Assembly (NCBI GenBank): GCA_910584595.1 | Contig: CAJUBQ010000015.1 | Coordinates: forward strand, 4,996 to 68,995 | DNA from: an uncultured Eubacterium sp. | Lineage (GTDB): Bacteria > Bacillota > Clostridia > Lachnospirales > Lachnospiraceae | Direction of reading: 5' to 3' | DNA length: 64,000 bases | Shown here: positions 51,231-60,097 of the stretch, one piece after another | Layout: every line of letters begins with the position of its first letter | Numbering within the stretch: the first letter of the stretch is position 1 | Made by a program: the position numbers and the translations under genes | Notes under the pieces: generated by a model | The model's input: the letters and a program-made list of their open reading frames with translations, nothing else | The model's database searches: none | Told to the model about the DNA's origin: nothing

Positions 51231-51420
51231 ACGGTATGGAGTCTTAGAGCATGCCTGAAAAATAAAGCACTGCAAAAGATTCCTGCAAAGAATATATAAA
51301 AGAAATATAAAAAGATAAAATAATATAAATGGACCTGTGATTTGCTCTGCTTTCATGGTAAAATAGTAAAAGTTTATGAATTGATTACATGTACGATAAT
51401 CAGGAAGGGAGATGATGGGG

Positions 51421-54400
51421 ATGAGAATGATAGATCCAAACGTTATAAAATTGAATTCTCCGGATGTGGTATATAAACGTGGTAATGACTTATTTATGAA
51501 CGAGAATGTAGGGCGGATCGAGATTAAGAATCATGAGGCCGGAGTTTCTGTTATTCGTGCGAAGGTAAGAGGAAGTAAAGGCAAGATATATTGCGCAGAG
51601 GCAGAAGTGGAATTTTCACTGCAAGGCGAGAAGATCCTGGACTATCATTGCGAGTGTGAGGCAAATAAGGTTTATCCGGGTTTGTGTAAGCATCTTGTTG
51701 CATTATTCATGGAATATAATTATCAGGTGGATGAAGGAGAATTCGATTCATTTACGGAAGGACCGTCGGACGGCGCAGAATCAAATGAGACGTACGGCAG
51801 TACATATCAAGTCGAAAGCAAGCCTGGACATTTAACAATCGTATCGGCAGAAAAGCCTAGTGACAGAGAACTGAAAAATTTGGTAGACTACTATGTACTG
51901 CAGGATCGTAACCGGTTTTGCCAGGAGTATGGAAACGGAGATGTTCGTCTGGCGCCGATTTTACATCTGGAAGCGGACAGAGAATCTTTGGAGCTAAAGA
52001 TTGGGACAACACAGCTTTATGTTGTAAAAGATATCGGTGAGCTGGTAGAAAATATCAAACAGATGCGGTATGTATCCTATGGAAAAAGGTTGGCGTTTAC
52101 ACACAGCCAAAGCGCGTTTACAAGGGAATCGACCGGTATCGTGAATCTCCTGCTGGAACTGGATAACGAAAATGAATTTTCTTTGCGGTACCATAATTGG
52201 AGTTACAGCAGTACCCAGCAGCGACGGTCTGTTACGTTGTCTCCGCCAATGCTGGATCGTTTGATGGAGATGTATGAAGGAAGACAGCTTTGTGTGGACG
52301 ATCAGCTATGTAATAAAGAAGAAAACGTTCTGATTCTGAGAAAAAATCCAAGGCTGCCGATAAGGATTGCCGGCAATAAGAAAAAAAAGGGCGCAGATGT
52401 AGTTATGGAGCCAATATTTTTGACTGAGGGAGGCAGTCAGTGGTATATTTTATGGCGGAACTGTTTTTATATCTGCACGAGGGAATATTATGAACAGGTG
52501 AAAGGCTTTTTAAAGCTGATGATACAGGAACGGGAAAATATAAAAAGAAACACTTATTATGGGCGGTACAGATATTATCACGAAGAGTTATCAAATCCCT
52601 CTTTTTATTTAAGTGAAGCGGATTTTGGCGCATTTGCAAAAAATGTATTGCCGCTGGTTGAAAACGTAATGGACGTTCGGATGGAACATGTAGATTTTTC
52701 TTCTTATGAAACGGAAGAAGCGTTGTTTCACTGTTATCTGGATAAAGTTGGCGGCCGCATTGAATGCAAAGCAAAAGTATTGTATGGGGATAAAGAATAT
52801 GATGTAGCAAAGATTCCGGCAAAAGAAGAAGCGATCCGTGATATACGCAAGGAATTCCAGGTGCGCAGCATTTTGGAAAAATATTTTGAGGTAGCGTCTG
52901 ACCAGCAGACTTATTACAGTAAAGAGGAAGACAGTATGCTGGAATTTTTGGAGGAAGGTCTTTCGCAGTTGGAAACGGTGTCAGAGATTTTTGCAACGGA
53001 CCGTTTTAAAGGAATGCATGTCATACCGATGCCAAATGTTACCGCAGGAATTTCTATAAAAGGAAAGCTGCTGGATGTCAGCTGGAATGTGGAAGGGATG
53101 AGTGCGCAGGAAGTTTTGGAAATACTGGCGGATTACAAAAAGAAGAAGAAGTATCACAAGCTGCAGTCTGGTGATTTTATTCGTATGGATGAGAATTCTT
53201 TGGCGGTATTGGCAGAATTAAATGAAGGACTGCATTTGACAAAAGACCAGTTGAAAGCACGTAAAGCAGAGCTGCCACTGTACCGTTCCTTATATTTGGA
53301 TTCATTAATGAAGGAAAATGCCGAATATATAAGGATTGAACGCAGCAAAGAGTTTAAGTCGGTAATACGAGAGATGAGGTCAATGGAAGATGGAGATAAT
53401 GAAATACCACAGCAAATAGAAGCGATTCTTCGTCCATATCAGGAAATTGGGTTTCAATGGCTGTGTTCGCTGGCGAAATTTGGTTTTGGAGGCATACTGG
53501 CTGATGATATGGGACTTGGAAAAACTTTGCAGGTGTTAACATTTTTAGCTGCGCATTCGGGTTCGAGCGCACTGATCGTATGTCCGGCGTCTCTTGTTTA
53601 TAATTGGGAAGAAGAGTGCAGACGATTTTATCCTTCTGCGCGGACAGCAACTGTGGCCGGGCCGGTGCATACGAGACAAGTCCAGATAGAAGAATGGGAA
53701 AAAAGCGATCTGTTAATAACTTCATATGATTTGTTAAAACGTGATATAGATTTTTATGAAGGAAAACAGTTTGATTTTGTAATCATCGATGAGGCGCAGT
53801 ATATTAAAAATGCCTCAACGCAGGCTGCAAAAGCAGTAAAAGCAATTTCCTGTACCTGCCGTTTTGCATTAACAGGAACACCGATTGAAAACAGGCTGAG
53901 TGAGCTTTGGAGCATTTTTGAATTTTTAATGCCAGGTTATCTGTTCAGTTATAAACGATTTAAGGATGAACTGGAAAGTCCGATTACGGAAAGCAGGGAC
54001 AATGTGGCCAGAATCCGCCTGTCAAGATTTGTGCGTCCGTTTATTTTACGCCGTTTGAAAAAAGATGTACTAAAAGAGCTTCCGGACAAAGTAGAAGAAG
54101 TGATCTATGCGAAGATGGAAGGAGAGCAGAACAGTCTGTATCAGGCGCGTGAAAAACAGCTTCTTATGACGCTTTCCAAACAGACTGAAGCGGAGTTTAA
54201 GACACAAAAATTATGGGTTTTGGCTGAGTTAACGGCTTTACGTCAGATATGCTGTGACCCGTCGCTTGTATATGAAAACTTTCAAGGAGATTCTGCAAAA
54301 ACAAAAACATGTGTGGAAGTTGTGCAAAATGCAGTCAGCGCAGGCCATAAAATTTTATTGTTTTCTCAGTTTGCATCCATGCTGGAGCATCTGGCAAAGT

Positions 54401-54813
54401 TGTTTGCACAATGCGGACTACGGGCATTTATGTTAACAGGCAAGACGAGTAAAGAAGAGCGGCGTCGTTTAGTGACAGAATTTCAAAACGGAAATGCAGA
54501 TTTATTTTTGATTTCTTTAAAAGCAGGTGGTACGGGATTAAATCTTACGGCTGCGGATCTGGTCATTCATTATGATCCATGGTGGAATCTCGCAGCGCAA
54601 AATCAGGCAACAGACCGCGCCCATCGTATTGGCCAGGATAATAAAGTTACGGTTATGCGTTTGATTACGAAAGGTACGATTGAAGAGAGAATTTTAAAAA
54701 TGCAGGAGGACAAGCAGAATCTTGCGGATTCTATTATTTCTGAGGATGGGGTATCTATCAGCGGTTTGGATAAAGAGCAGCTGATTTCTGTTTTAGAAGA
54801 AAAAAGTTATTGA
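51421..54813 (+). CDS. SWIM-zinc-finger SNF2-family helicase
   Basis: About 1130 residues. GAAGGGAG sits 10 bases before ATG 51421; ATGs at 51412 and 51415 are in the same frame but too close. The SWIM finger is at about residues 70-93 (YHCECEANKVYPGLCKH: CxC...CxH). A middle domain of unknown fold is followed by the SNF2 ATPase: GGILADDMGLGKTLQV (motif I, about 690), VIIDEAQYIKN (motif II), LTGTPIENRLSELWSIF (III), SLKAGGTGLNLTAADLV and DRAHRIGQ (V-VI, about 1040-1080). It probably remodels protein-DNA complexes in repair or transcription. The stop codon overlaps the trp promoter. Confidence 0.92.
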   Translation: MRMIDPNVIKLNSPDVVYKRGNDLFMNENVGRIEIKNHEAGVSVIRAKVRGSKGKIYCAEAEVEFSLQGEKILDYHCECEANKVYPGLCKHLVALFMEYNYQVDEGEFDSFTEGPSDGAESNETYGSTYQVESKPGHLTIVSAEKPSDRELKNLVDYYVLQDRNRFCQEYGNGDVRLAPILHLEADRESLELKIGTTQLYVVKDIGELVENIKQMRYVSYGKRLAFTHSQSAFTRESTGIVNLLLELDNENEFSLRYHNWSYSSTQQRRSVTLSPPMLDRLMEMYEGRQLCVDDQLCNKEENVLILRKNPRLPIRIAGNKKKKGADVVMEPIFLTEGGSQWYILWRNCFYICTREYYEQVKGFLKLMIQERENIKRNTYYGRYRYYHEELSNPSFYLSEADFGAFAKNVLPLVENVMDVRMEHVDFSSYETEEALFHCYLDKVGGRIECKAKVLYGDKEYDVAKIPAKEEAIRDIRKEFQVRSILEKYFEVASDQQTYYSKEEDSMLEFLEEGLSQLETVSEIFATDRFKGMHVIPMPNVTAGISIKGKLLDVSWNVEGMSAQEVLEILADYKKKKKYHKLQSGDFIRMDENSLAVLAELNEGLHLTKDQLKARKAELPLYRSLYLDSLMKENAEYIRIERSKEFKSVIREMRSMEDGDNEIPQQIEAILRPYQEIGFQWLCSLAKFGFGGILADDMGLGKTLQVLTFLAAHSGSSALIVCPASLVYNWEEECRRFYPSARTATVAGPVHTRQVQIEEWEKSDLLITSYDLLKRDIDFYEGKQFDFVIIDEAQYIKNASTQAAKAVKAISCTCRFALTGTPIENRLSELWSIFEFLMPGYLFSYKRFKDELESPITESRDNVARIRLSRFVRPFILRRLKKDVLKELPDKVEEVIYAKMEGEQNSLYQAREKQLLMTLSKQTEAEFKTQKLWVLAELTALRQICCDPSLVYENFQGDSAKTKTCVEVVQNAVSAGHKILLFSQFASMLEHLAKLFAQCGLRAFMLTGKTSKEERRRLVTEFQNGNADLFLISLKAGGTGLNLTAADLVIHYDPWWNLAAQNQATDRAHRIGQDNKVTVMRLITKGTIEERILKMQEDKQNLADSIISEDGVSISGLDKEQLISVLEEKSY

Positions 54814-54838
54814 CAAATAGAAAATCTTGTGGTTTAAT
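54810..54838 (+). promoter_or_regulatory. Promoter of the trp operon
   Basis: TTGACA (54810-54815), 17-base spacer, TTTAAT (54833-54838). The -35 box contains the TGA stop of the SNF2 gene (54811-54813). Transcript start expected near 54845, giving a leader of about 535 bases before trpE. Confidence 0.8.
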
Positions 54839-54849
54839 AATAAAAATTA

Positions 54850-55130
54850 AAATTGAATATTCAAGAAACCGTTGAAGTGGAGATAAAAATAGTTGTGCAT
54901 ATCCAGAGAGTCCGGGTTAGGTGAGAGCCGGATTAAACGCAGATTATTAAATGGACCACGGAGGGCGCAGTCAAAGGCAAATCAGGAAATAATAATTGCT
55001 GAGTATTCTGCGACGTTGGGCATACGTCAGTTGCCGGAGATATGATGGTATCTCGTCAGAGAGCGCAGGAATTCCTGTGAAACAAGGTGGCACCGCGGAT
55101 GAATATGAATCCGGATTTTATTTTATATCT
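54850..55130 (+). promoter_or_regulatory. T-box riboswitch specific for tRNA-Trp
   Basis: Stem I sequences CAGAGAGTCCGGG...GGTGAGAGCCGG are typical. The likely specifier codon is TGG at 54952-54954 (AAATGGACCACGGAGGGC). The T-box AACAAGGTGGCACCGCGG lies at 55081-55098; its TGGC bulge pairs with the GCCA end of tRNA-Trp, which has G as discriminator. A short terminator CGGAT / ATCCG followed by GATTTTATTTT (about 55095-55122) can form when the antiterminator is not held by uncharged tRNA. Specifier, discriminator match and the downstream trp genes agree. Confidence 0.9.
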
Positions 55131-55270
55131 ATCTTGTATCTGTTTGTTTTGCAGCCGTTAACAGACAGATGTATGAAAGTCTTAGTTTATGAAGATGATA
55201 TAATATTAAGATGATGTAATAGAAAGATGATATATGAAATAAAGCAAAATCCGAAAATCAGAAATCATAA

Positions 55271-55322
55271 CACCCGTCCTTGATCGTGTAATGATACACG
55301 GATCATGGACCGGGTGTTTTTT
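55271..55322 (+). terminator. Second intrinsic terminator just upstream of trpE
   Basis: CACCCGTCCTTGATCGTGT (55271-55289), loop AATGAT, ACACGGATC...CGGGTG (55296-55316), then TTTTTT. It pairs over 17-19 bp with small bulges. It lies about 170 bases past the T-box terminator, so trpE expression needs read-through of both or a mechanism that opens this one. Confidence 0.8.
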
Positions 55323-55380
55323 GTTGGACAAAAACCAGTGTTATCTAAAAAATATCAAATTACTGCAAGGAGGTTGGAAT

Positions 55381-56883
55381 ATGATTTATCCATCGATCAA
55401 CGAGGCAAAAGCGATTTTAGAAAAAATGTCAGAAGAATCACAGCAGCCATATTTCAGGTTTCCGGTGAAGCTGGAGATTTATGCAGATTGTATGACTCCG
55501 GTAATGGCGGTGCGCAGATTAAAACATGCAAGCCATCATTGTTTTTTGCTGGAAAGCGCGGAGCAGTCCAGGCAGTGGGGCAGATATTCTTTTCTGGGGT
55601 ATGATCCTGGTATGGAGATCACATGCCAAAATGGAATTACAAAAGTGACAGATAAAAAAACCGGTGCAGTAGTTACCGAACAGTCAGATCATCCGGGCAG
55701 CCTGATACGTACAGTGATAGAAGAAAATCGTGCGCCACGCATAAAGGGAATGCCACCATTTTGCGGCGGATTGGTAGGGTACTTTTCTTATGATTATATA
55801 AAATATAGTGAACCCTCTCTAAAGCTGGATGCAAAGGATGAAGAATCATTTCAGGATGCAGATTTGATGTTATTTGACAAAGTAATCGCATTTGATAATT
55901 ACAGACAAAAAGTAATATTAATTGTAAATATAAAAATTGCGGACATGGAAAAGGCATATGTTCAGGCAGAGAAGGAGCTGCGGGATATGGCAATGCTTTT
56001 GACTCAATCAGAGGTGGCAGTTCATCAGCCATTAAGACTGAAAAGTGAATTTCGCTATTTATTTGACAAAAAACAATACTGTGAAATGGTGGAAAAAGGA
56101 AAACGCTATATACAGGAGGGAGATATTTTCCAGGTAGTATTATCAAACAGGATAGAAGCAGAGATAGAAGGGAGCTTATTGGATACATACCGTATTCTGC
56201 GTTGTTCAAATCCGTCTCCTTATATGTTTTATTTTTCCAGTGATGATATTGAGATTGCAGGGGCGTCGCCTGAGACGCTTGTAAAGTTGGATTGTGGAAT
56301 TTTGCGTACATTTCCGCTGGCAGGCACAAGACCAAGAGGAAAGACCAGGGAGGAAGATATTGAGATAGAGCGGGAGCTGCTTGCAGATGAAAAGGAGCGG
56401 GCAGAACACAATATGCTGGTCGATTTGGGGCGTAATGACATTGGTAAAATCAGTAAGATAGGAAGTGTGGAAGTGGAGAAATATATGTGTATGGAACGGT
56501 TTTCCCATGTCATGCATATCGGGTCTACCGTAAAAGGGCAGCTGCGGGAAGATAAGGATGCATTAGATGCAGTCGATGCAATCCTTCCGGCCGGTACGCT
56601 TTCCGGTGCGCCAAAGCTGCGCGCCTGTGAGATTATCAATGAATTGGAAAATAATAAGCGTGGTATCTATGGAGGCGCAATAGGTTACCTGGATTTTACA
56701 GGTAATTTAGATACTTGTATTGCCATACGGATCGCATACGCTAAAAATGGGAAAGTATTTATTCGTTCAGGTGCAGGCATTGTAGCGGACAGTATACCGG
56801 AAAACGAATTTGCAGAATGTGCCAATAAAGCAAAAGCTGTATTAAATGCACTGCAAGAGGCAGAGGGAGGAATTGATTTATGA
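55381..56883 (+). CDS. trpE: Anthranilate synthase component I
   Basis: Makes anthranilate from chorismate with NH3 or with TrpG. Start 55381 follows AAGGAGG (55376 region) by 7 bases. 500 residues. The chorismate-binding domain shows FQVVLSNRIEAEI, NPSPYMFYF, GASPETLVKL, PLAGTRPRGKT, LVDLGRNDIGKIS, LPAGTLSGAPKLRA and GAGIVADS. The N-terminal feedback-inhibition part includes HCFLLESAEQSRQWGRYSFLG, with the LLES motif that binds Trp. The gene overlaps trpG by 4 bases (ATGA), and heads a seven-gene set in the order EGDCFBA. Confidence 0.97.
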   Translation: MIYPSINEAKAILEKMSEESQQPYFRFPVKLEIYADCMTPVMAVRRLKHASHHCFLLESAEQSRQWGRYSFLGYDPGMEITCQNGITKVTDKKTGAVVTEQSDHPGSLIRTVIEENRAPRIKGMPPFCGGLVGYFSYDYIKYSEPSLKLDAKDEESFQDADLMLFDKVIAFDNYRQKVILIVNIKIADMEKAYVQAEKELRDMAMLLTQSEVAVHQPLRLKSEFRYLFDKKQYCEMVEKGKRYIQEGDIFQVVLSNRIEAEIEGSLLDTYRILRCSNPSPYMFYFSSDDIEIAGASPETLVKLDCGILRTFPLAGTRPRGKTREEDIEIERELLADEKERAEHNMLVDLGRNDIGKISKIGSVEVEKYMCMERFSHVMHIGSTVKGQLREDKDALDAVDAILPAGTLSGAPKLRACEIINELENNKRGIYGGAIGYLDFTGNLDTCIAIRIAYAKNGKVFIRSGAGIVADSIPENEFAECANKAKAVLNALQEAEGGIDL

Positions 56884-57449
56884 TTTTATTAATAGATAAT
56901 TATGACAGTTTTTCCTATAATTTATACCAATTGATTGGAAGTGTCTGCTCTGAAATTCAGGTGGTCAGAAATGATGAATGTACAGTACAGGAAATTCAGC
57001 AAATAAATCCTGCAGCTGTCTTTTTGTCTCCGGGGCCGGGAAAACCAGCAGACGCAGGAATCTGTGAAGAGGCAGTGGTTAAGTTGTCCGGCAGAATACC
57101 GATTTTTGGAGTATGTCTGGGTCATCAGGCCATTTGCGAAGCTTTTGGCGGCACTGTTTCTTATGCACAGGAATTGATGCATGGAAAGGCGTCTATGATA
57201 AAAGTAGATGCACAGAGTAAGATTTTTAAGGGATTGAAAGGACAGATTTCAGCAGCAAGATATCATTCTCTGGCTGCGGTAAAGGATTTGCTCCCGGACT
57301 GTCTGAAAATAACGGCCAGTACCGATAAGGGAGAGGTCATGGCTGTAGAACATCGGGTGTATCCGGTTTACGGAGTGCAGTTTCATCCGGAATCGATATT
57401 AACTCCCGATGGACGGCAGATTATTCAAAATTTTTTGTCAGATATTTAA
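56880..57449 (+). CDS. trpG: Anthranilate synthase component II (glutamine amidotransferase)
   Basis: Supplies ammonia from glutamine to TrpE. 189 residues, class I amidotransferase. ILLIDNYDSFSYNLYQLIG opens it; LSPGPGKPADAG shapes the oxyanion loop; catalytic Cys is in FGVCLGHQAI; His and Glu are in VQFHPESIL. It is separate from trpE and trpD rather than fused. It begins within the trpE stop (ATGA) so translation is coupled. In some Firmicutes TrpG also serves folate (PabA); no pab genes are in the window. Confidence 0.96.
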   Translation: MILLIDNYDSFSYNLYQLIGSVCSEIQVVRNDECTVQEIQQINPAAVFLSPGPGKPADAGICEEAVVKLSGRIPIFGVCLGHQAICEAFGGTVSYAQELMHGKASMIKVDAQSKIFKGLKGQISAARYHSLAAVKDLLPDCLKITASTDKGEVMAVEHRVYPVYGVQFHPESILTPDGRQIIQNFLSDI

Positions 57450-57482
57450 TTAAAATAAAAAGACTGAGCTGGAGGAAATAAG

Positions 57483-58496
57483 ATGATTAGAGAAGCAATT
57501 ATAGCATTGAGAAACAGAGAAAACTTAAGTTATGATATGGCAAAATCTGTTATGGATGAAATTATGAGCGGGAACACCAGCCAGATTCAAATGAGCGCGT
57601 ATTTGACGGCTCTGGCAATGAAAGGAGAAACGATTGATGAGATAACCGGTTCGGCCAAAGGAATGCGAGAACATTGTATCAGGCTTTTGCATGACATGGA
57701 TGTGCTTGAAATTGTGGGAACTGGCGGAGATCATTCGGATTCATTTAATATTTCCACTACTGCGGCGATTGTGATATCCGCAGGCGGAGTCCCTGTTGCA
57801 AAACATGGCAACCGGGCGGCATCGAGCAGATGCGGAGCGGCGGATGTATTGGAGTCGCTAGGTGTAAATATTACAATTCCGCCGGAAAGAAGCACCGAGT
57901 TATTAAATAAAATTAATATTTGTTTTTTGTTTGCACAGAATTATCATCTGGCAATGAAATATGTAGCTCCGGTGCGTAAGGAATTAGGGATACGTACGGT
58001 ATTTAATATTTTGGGGCCGTTAACGAATCCTGCAGGAGCAAGTATGCAGGTAATGGGCGTTTATGAGGAGGCATTAGTGGAACCATTAGCCAGAGTATTG
58101 ACAAATTTGGGAGTAAAAAGCGCTATGGTAGTGTTTGGCCGGGATGTGCTTGATGAAATATCTATGAGTGCGCCTACAATCGTATGTGAAGTAAAAAATG
58201 GACATTATCATTCTTATGAAATAGAACCGGAACAGTTTGGGTTTCAAAAATGCGACAAAGCAGATCTGACAGGCGGCACGCCGGAAGAAAATGCTGCGAT
58301 TACATTAGCAGTTTTGGATGGAGAAAAGGGGCCAAAAAGAAATGCAGTTGTGTTAAACGCGGGAGCAGGATTGTATGTTGCAGGTAAAGCAATATCTTTA
58401 GCAGAAGGAGTGCACATGGCGGAACACATCATAGACAGTGGATCCGCAAAGGCCAGATTGCAGGATTTTATAAGACTGTCAAATGAAAATAAATGA
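57483..58496 (+). CDS. trpD: Anthranilate phosphoribosyltransferase
   Basis: Transfers the phosphoribosyl group of PRPP to anthranilate. 337 residues, normal length. LEIVGTGGDHSDSFNISTTAAIV is the PRPP loop (GTGGD), and KHGNRAASSRCGAADVLESLG the anthranilate/Mg region. GPLTNPAGASMQVMGVY and EISMSAPT also match. GGAGGAAAT precedes the ATG; 33 bases separate it from trpG. The end overlaps slightly with the region ahead of trpC, whose own ribosome site lies just past this stop. Confidence 0.96.
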   Translation: MIREAIIALRNRENLSYDMAKSVMDEIMSGNTSQIQMSAYLTALAMKGETIDEITGSAKGMREHCIRLLHDMDVLEIVGTGGDHSDSFNISTTAAIVISAGGVPVAKHGNRAASSRCGAADVLESLGVNITIPPERSTELLNKINICFLFAQNYHLAMKYVAPVRKELGIRTVFNILGPLTNPAGASMQVMGVYEEALVEPLARVLTNLGVKSAMVVFGRDVLDEISMSAPTIVCEVKNGHYHSYEIEPEQFGFQKCDKADLTGGTPEENAAITLAVLDGEKGPKRNAVVLNAGAGLYVAGKAISLAEGVHMAEHIIDSGSAKARLQDFIRLSNENK

Positions 58497-58515
58497 TAAT
58501 TTAAGGAAGAGAGAT

Positions 58516-59298
58516 ATGACGATATTAGATCAAATTGCAGCAAAAACGAGAGAACGGATTGCGCATCGGAAAACGATAGTTTCTTTGGAAGTGTTACGTA
58601 TGCAGGCGGAAGCGTTAGATACTGATTACACTTTCCCATTTGAGCAGGCATTAAAACAAGAGGGAGTTTCCTTTATTTGTGAGGTAAAAAAAGCTTCCCC
58701 ATCAAAAGGTGTCATTGCGGCGGAGTTTCCGTATTTGCAGATTGCCAAAGAGTACGAAGCGGCAGGGGCGTCGGCAATATCCTGCCTTACGGAGCCGTTT
58801 TATTTTCAGGGCAGAGATGAATATTTAAAAGAGATTGCATCGCAGGTGTCAATTCCCGTATTACGCAAAGACTTTACGATAGATCCTTATATGATTTATG
58901 AAGCAAAAGTATTGGGGGCGTCTGCAGTGCTTCTCATTTGTGCGCTGTTATCAGAAAAAGAATTAAAGGATTATTTAATGATTTCTGATCGATTAGGATT
59001 GTCAGCATTAGTAGAAGCTCACACGGAGGAAGAAGTGAAATGTGCCGTTAATAGCGGGGCAAGGATTATCGGCGTGAATAATCGTGATTTGAAAACGTTC
59101 CAGGTAGATCTTACAACAAGCATAAGGCTGCGGAAGATGGCGCCAAAAACATGTATTTTTGTCTCTGAAAGCGGTATCCGGGACGAGAAGGATATTGCAA
59201 AGCTTTCAGAATGTGGTACAGATGCCGTGTTAATCGGAGAGATACTAATGAGAACGTCTGATAAAAGACAACTGATTAGAAAATTATGTCAAAAATAA
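58516..59298 (+). CDS. trpC: Indole-3-glycerol phosphate synthase
   Basis: Closes the indole ring from CdRP. The start at 58516 (MTILDQIAAKTRERI) follows AAGGAAGAG; an in-frame ATG at 58483 lies inside trpD and has no site. 260 residues, TIM barrel: FICEVKKASPSKGVIA (phosphate and Lys), EYEAAGASAISCLTE, VLRKDFTIDPYMIYEA, VEAHTEEE, IGVNNRDLKTFQVD and VSESGI. It is not fused to trpF, which follows 90 bases later. Spacing to trpD is 19 bases. Confidence 0.96.
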   Translation: MTILDQIAAKTRERIAHRKTIVSLEVLRMQAEALDTDYTFPFEQALKQEGVSFICEVKKASPSKGVIAAEFPYLQIAKEYEAAGASAISCLTEPFYFQGRDEYLKEIASQVSIPVLRKDFTIDPYMIYEAKVLGASAVLLICALLSEKELKDYLMISDRLGLSALVEAHTEEEVKCAVNSGARIIGVNNRDLKTFQVDLTTSIRLRKMAPKTCIFVSESGIRDEKDIAKLSECGTDAVLIGEILMRTSDKRQLIRKLCQK

Positions 59299-59387
59299 AT
59301 AAGAGAGTATGAACAGGAAAGCTTGTTTGCATCGTTGAAGTGTATGGCAGGCGGTAAGTGAATGAAAAGGAGGGGAGGTATGCATAA

Positions 59388-59990
59388 ATGAAAATAAAAA
59401 TCTGTGGTTTGACCAGAGAGCAAGACATCCAGGCTGTAAACCAATGGATGCCGGATTATATTGGCTTTGTTTTTGCAGAAAAAAGCCGCCGTTACATTTC
59501 GAAACAGCAGGCAGAAAGGTTAAAGAAAAAGCTTTCTTCGGATATTCAGGCTGTGGGCGTTTTTGTTAATGAACCGAAGGAAAAAATTGCCCGTTTTTTT
59601 ATGGAAAATACGATTGATATTGCGCAGCTGCATGGTCAGGAGACAGAGGAGGAAATCAGCTGGATAAAAGAACAAACCGGAAAACCTGTTATAAAAGCAA
59701 TTTCTGTAAGTGCAGAGACAGATGTGCAGTACTGGCAGAATAGTTGTGCAGATTACTTGCTGTTTGACAATGGAACCGGCGGAACAGGGCTTACGTTCGA
59801 CTGGAATCTTATCAAAAAGAATAAGAAACCATATTTTCTCGCTGGTGGAATCGGTTTGCATAATATTACAGAAGCTATGAAACAGGGCGCATATGCCATA
59901 GATTTATCCGGAGGGGTGGAGACAGATGGACAAAAAGATGCAAAAAAAATTGCTGATATCGTGCATAGCGTTCGAATGTATAGAACGTAA
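59388..59990 (+). CDS. trpF: Phosphoribosylanthranilate isomerase
   Basis: Amadori rearrangement of PRA to CdRP. 200 residues, small TIM barrel. KICGLTREQDIQAV contains the catalytic Cys, IGFVFAEKSRRYIS the phosphate region, VGVFVNEPKEKIARF and AQLHGQETEEEI the middle, and FDNGTGGTGLTFDWNLI has the catalytic Asp. FLAGGIGLHNITEAM and IDLSGGVETDGQKD close the barrel. An AGGGGAGGT site is 8 bases before the ATG. The 89-base gap after trpC holds no gene. Confidence 0.96.
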   Translation: MKIKICGLTREQDIQAVNQWMPDYIGFVFAEKSRRYISKQQAERLKKKLSSDIQAVGVFVNEPKEKIARFFMENTIDIAQLHGQETEEEISWIKEQTGKPVIKAISVSAETDVQYWQNSCADYLLFDNGTGGTGLTFDWNLIKKNKKPYFLAGGIGLHNITEAMKQGAYAIDLSGGVETDGQKDAKKIADIVHSVRMYRT

Positions 59991-60097
59991 AACAGGTTAA
60001 AATAGTTTAAACAGATTACAGCTGATAATATAACGAAGACAGAAAGATGTAATATATTGCAGAAGAAAACGGAACAAGAAAAAGGAGGAATAGTGGG

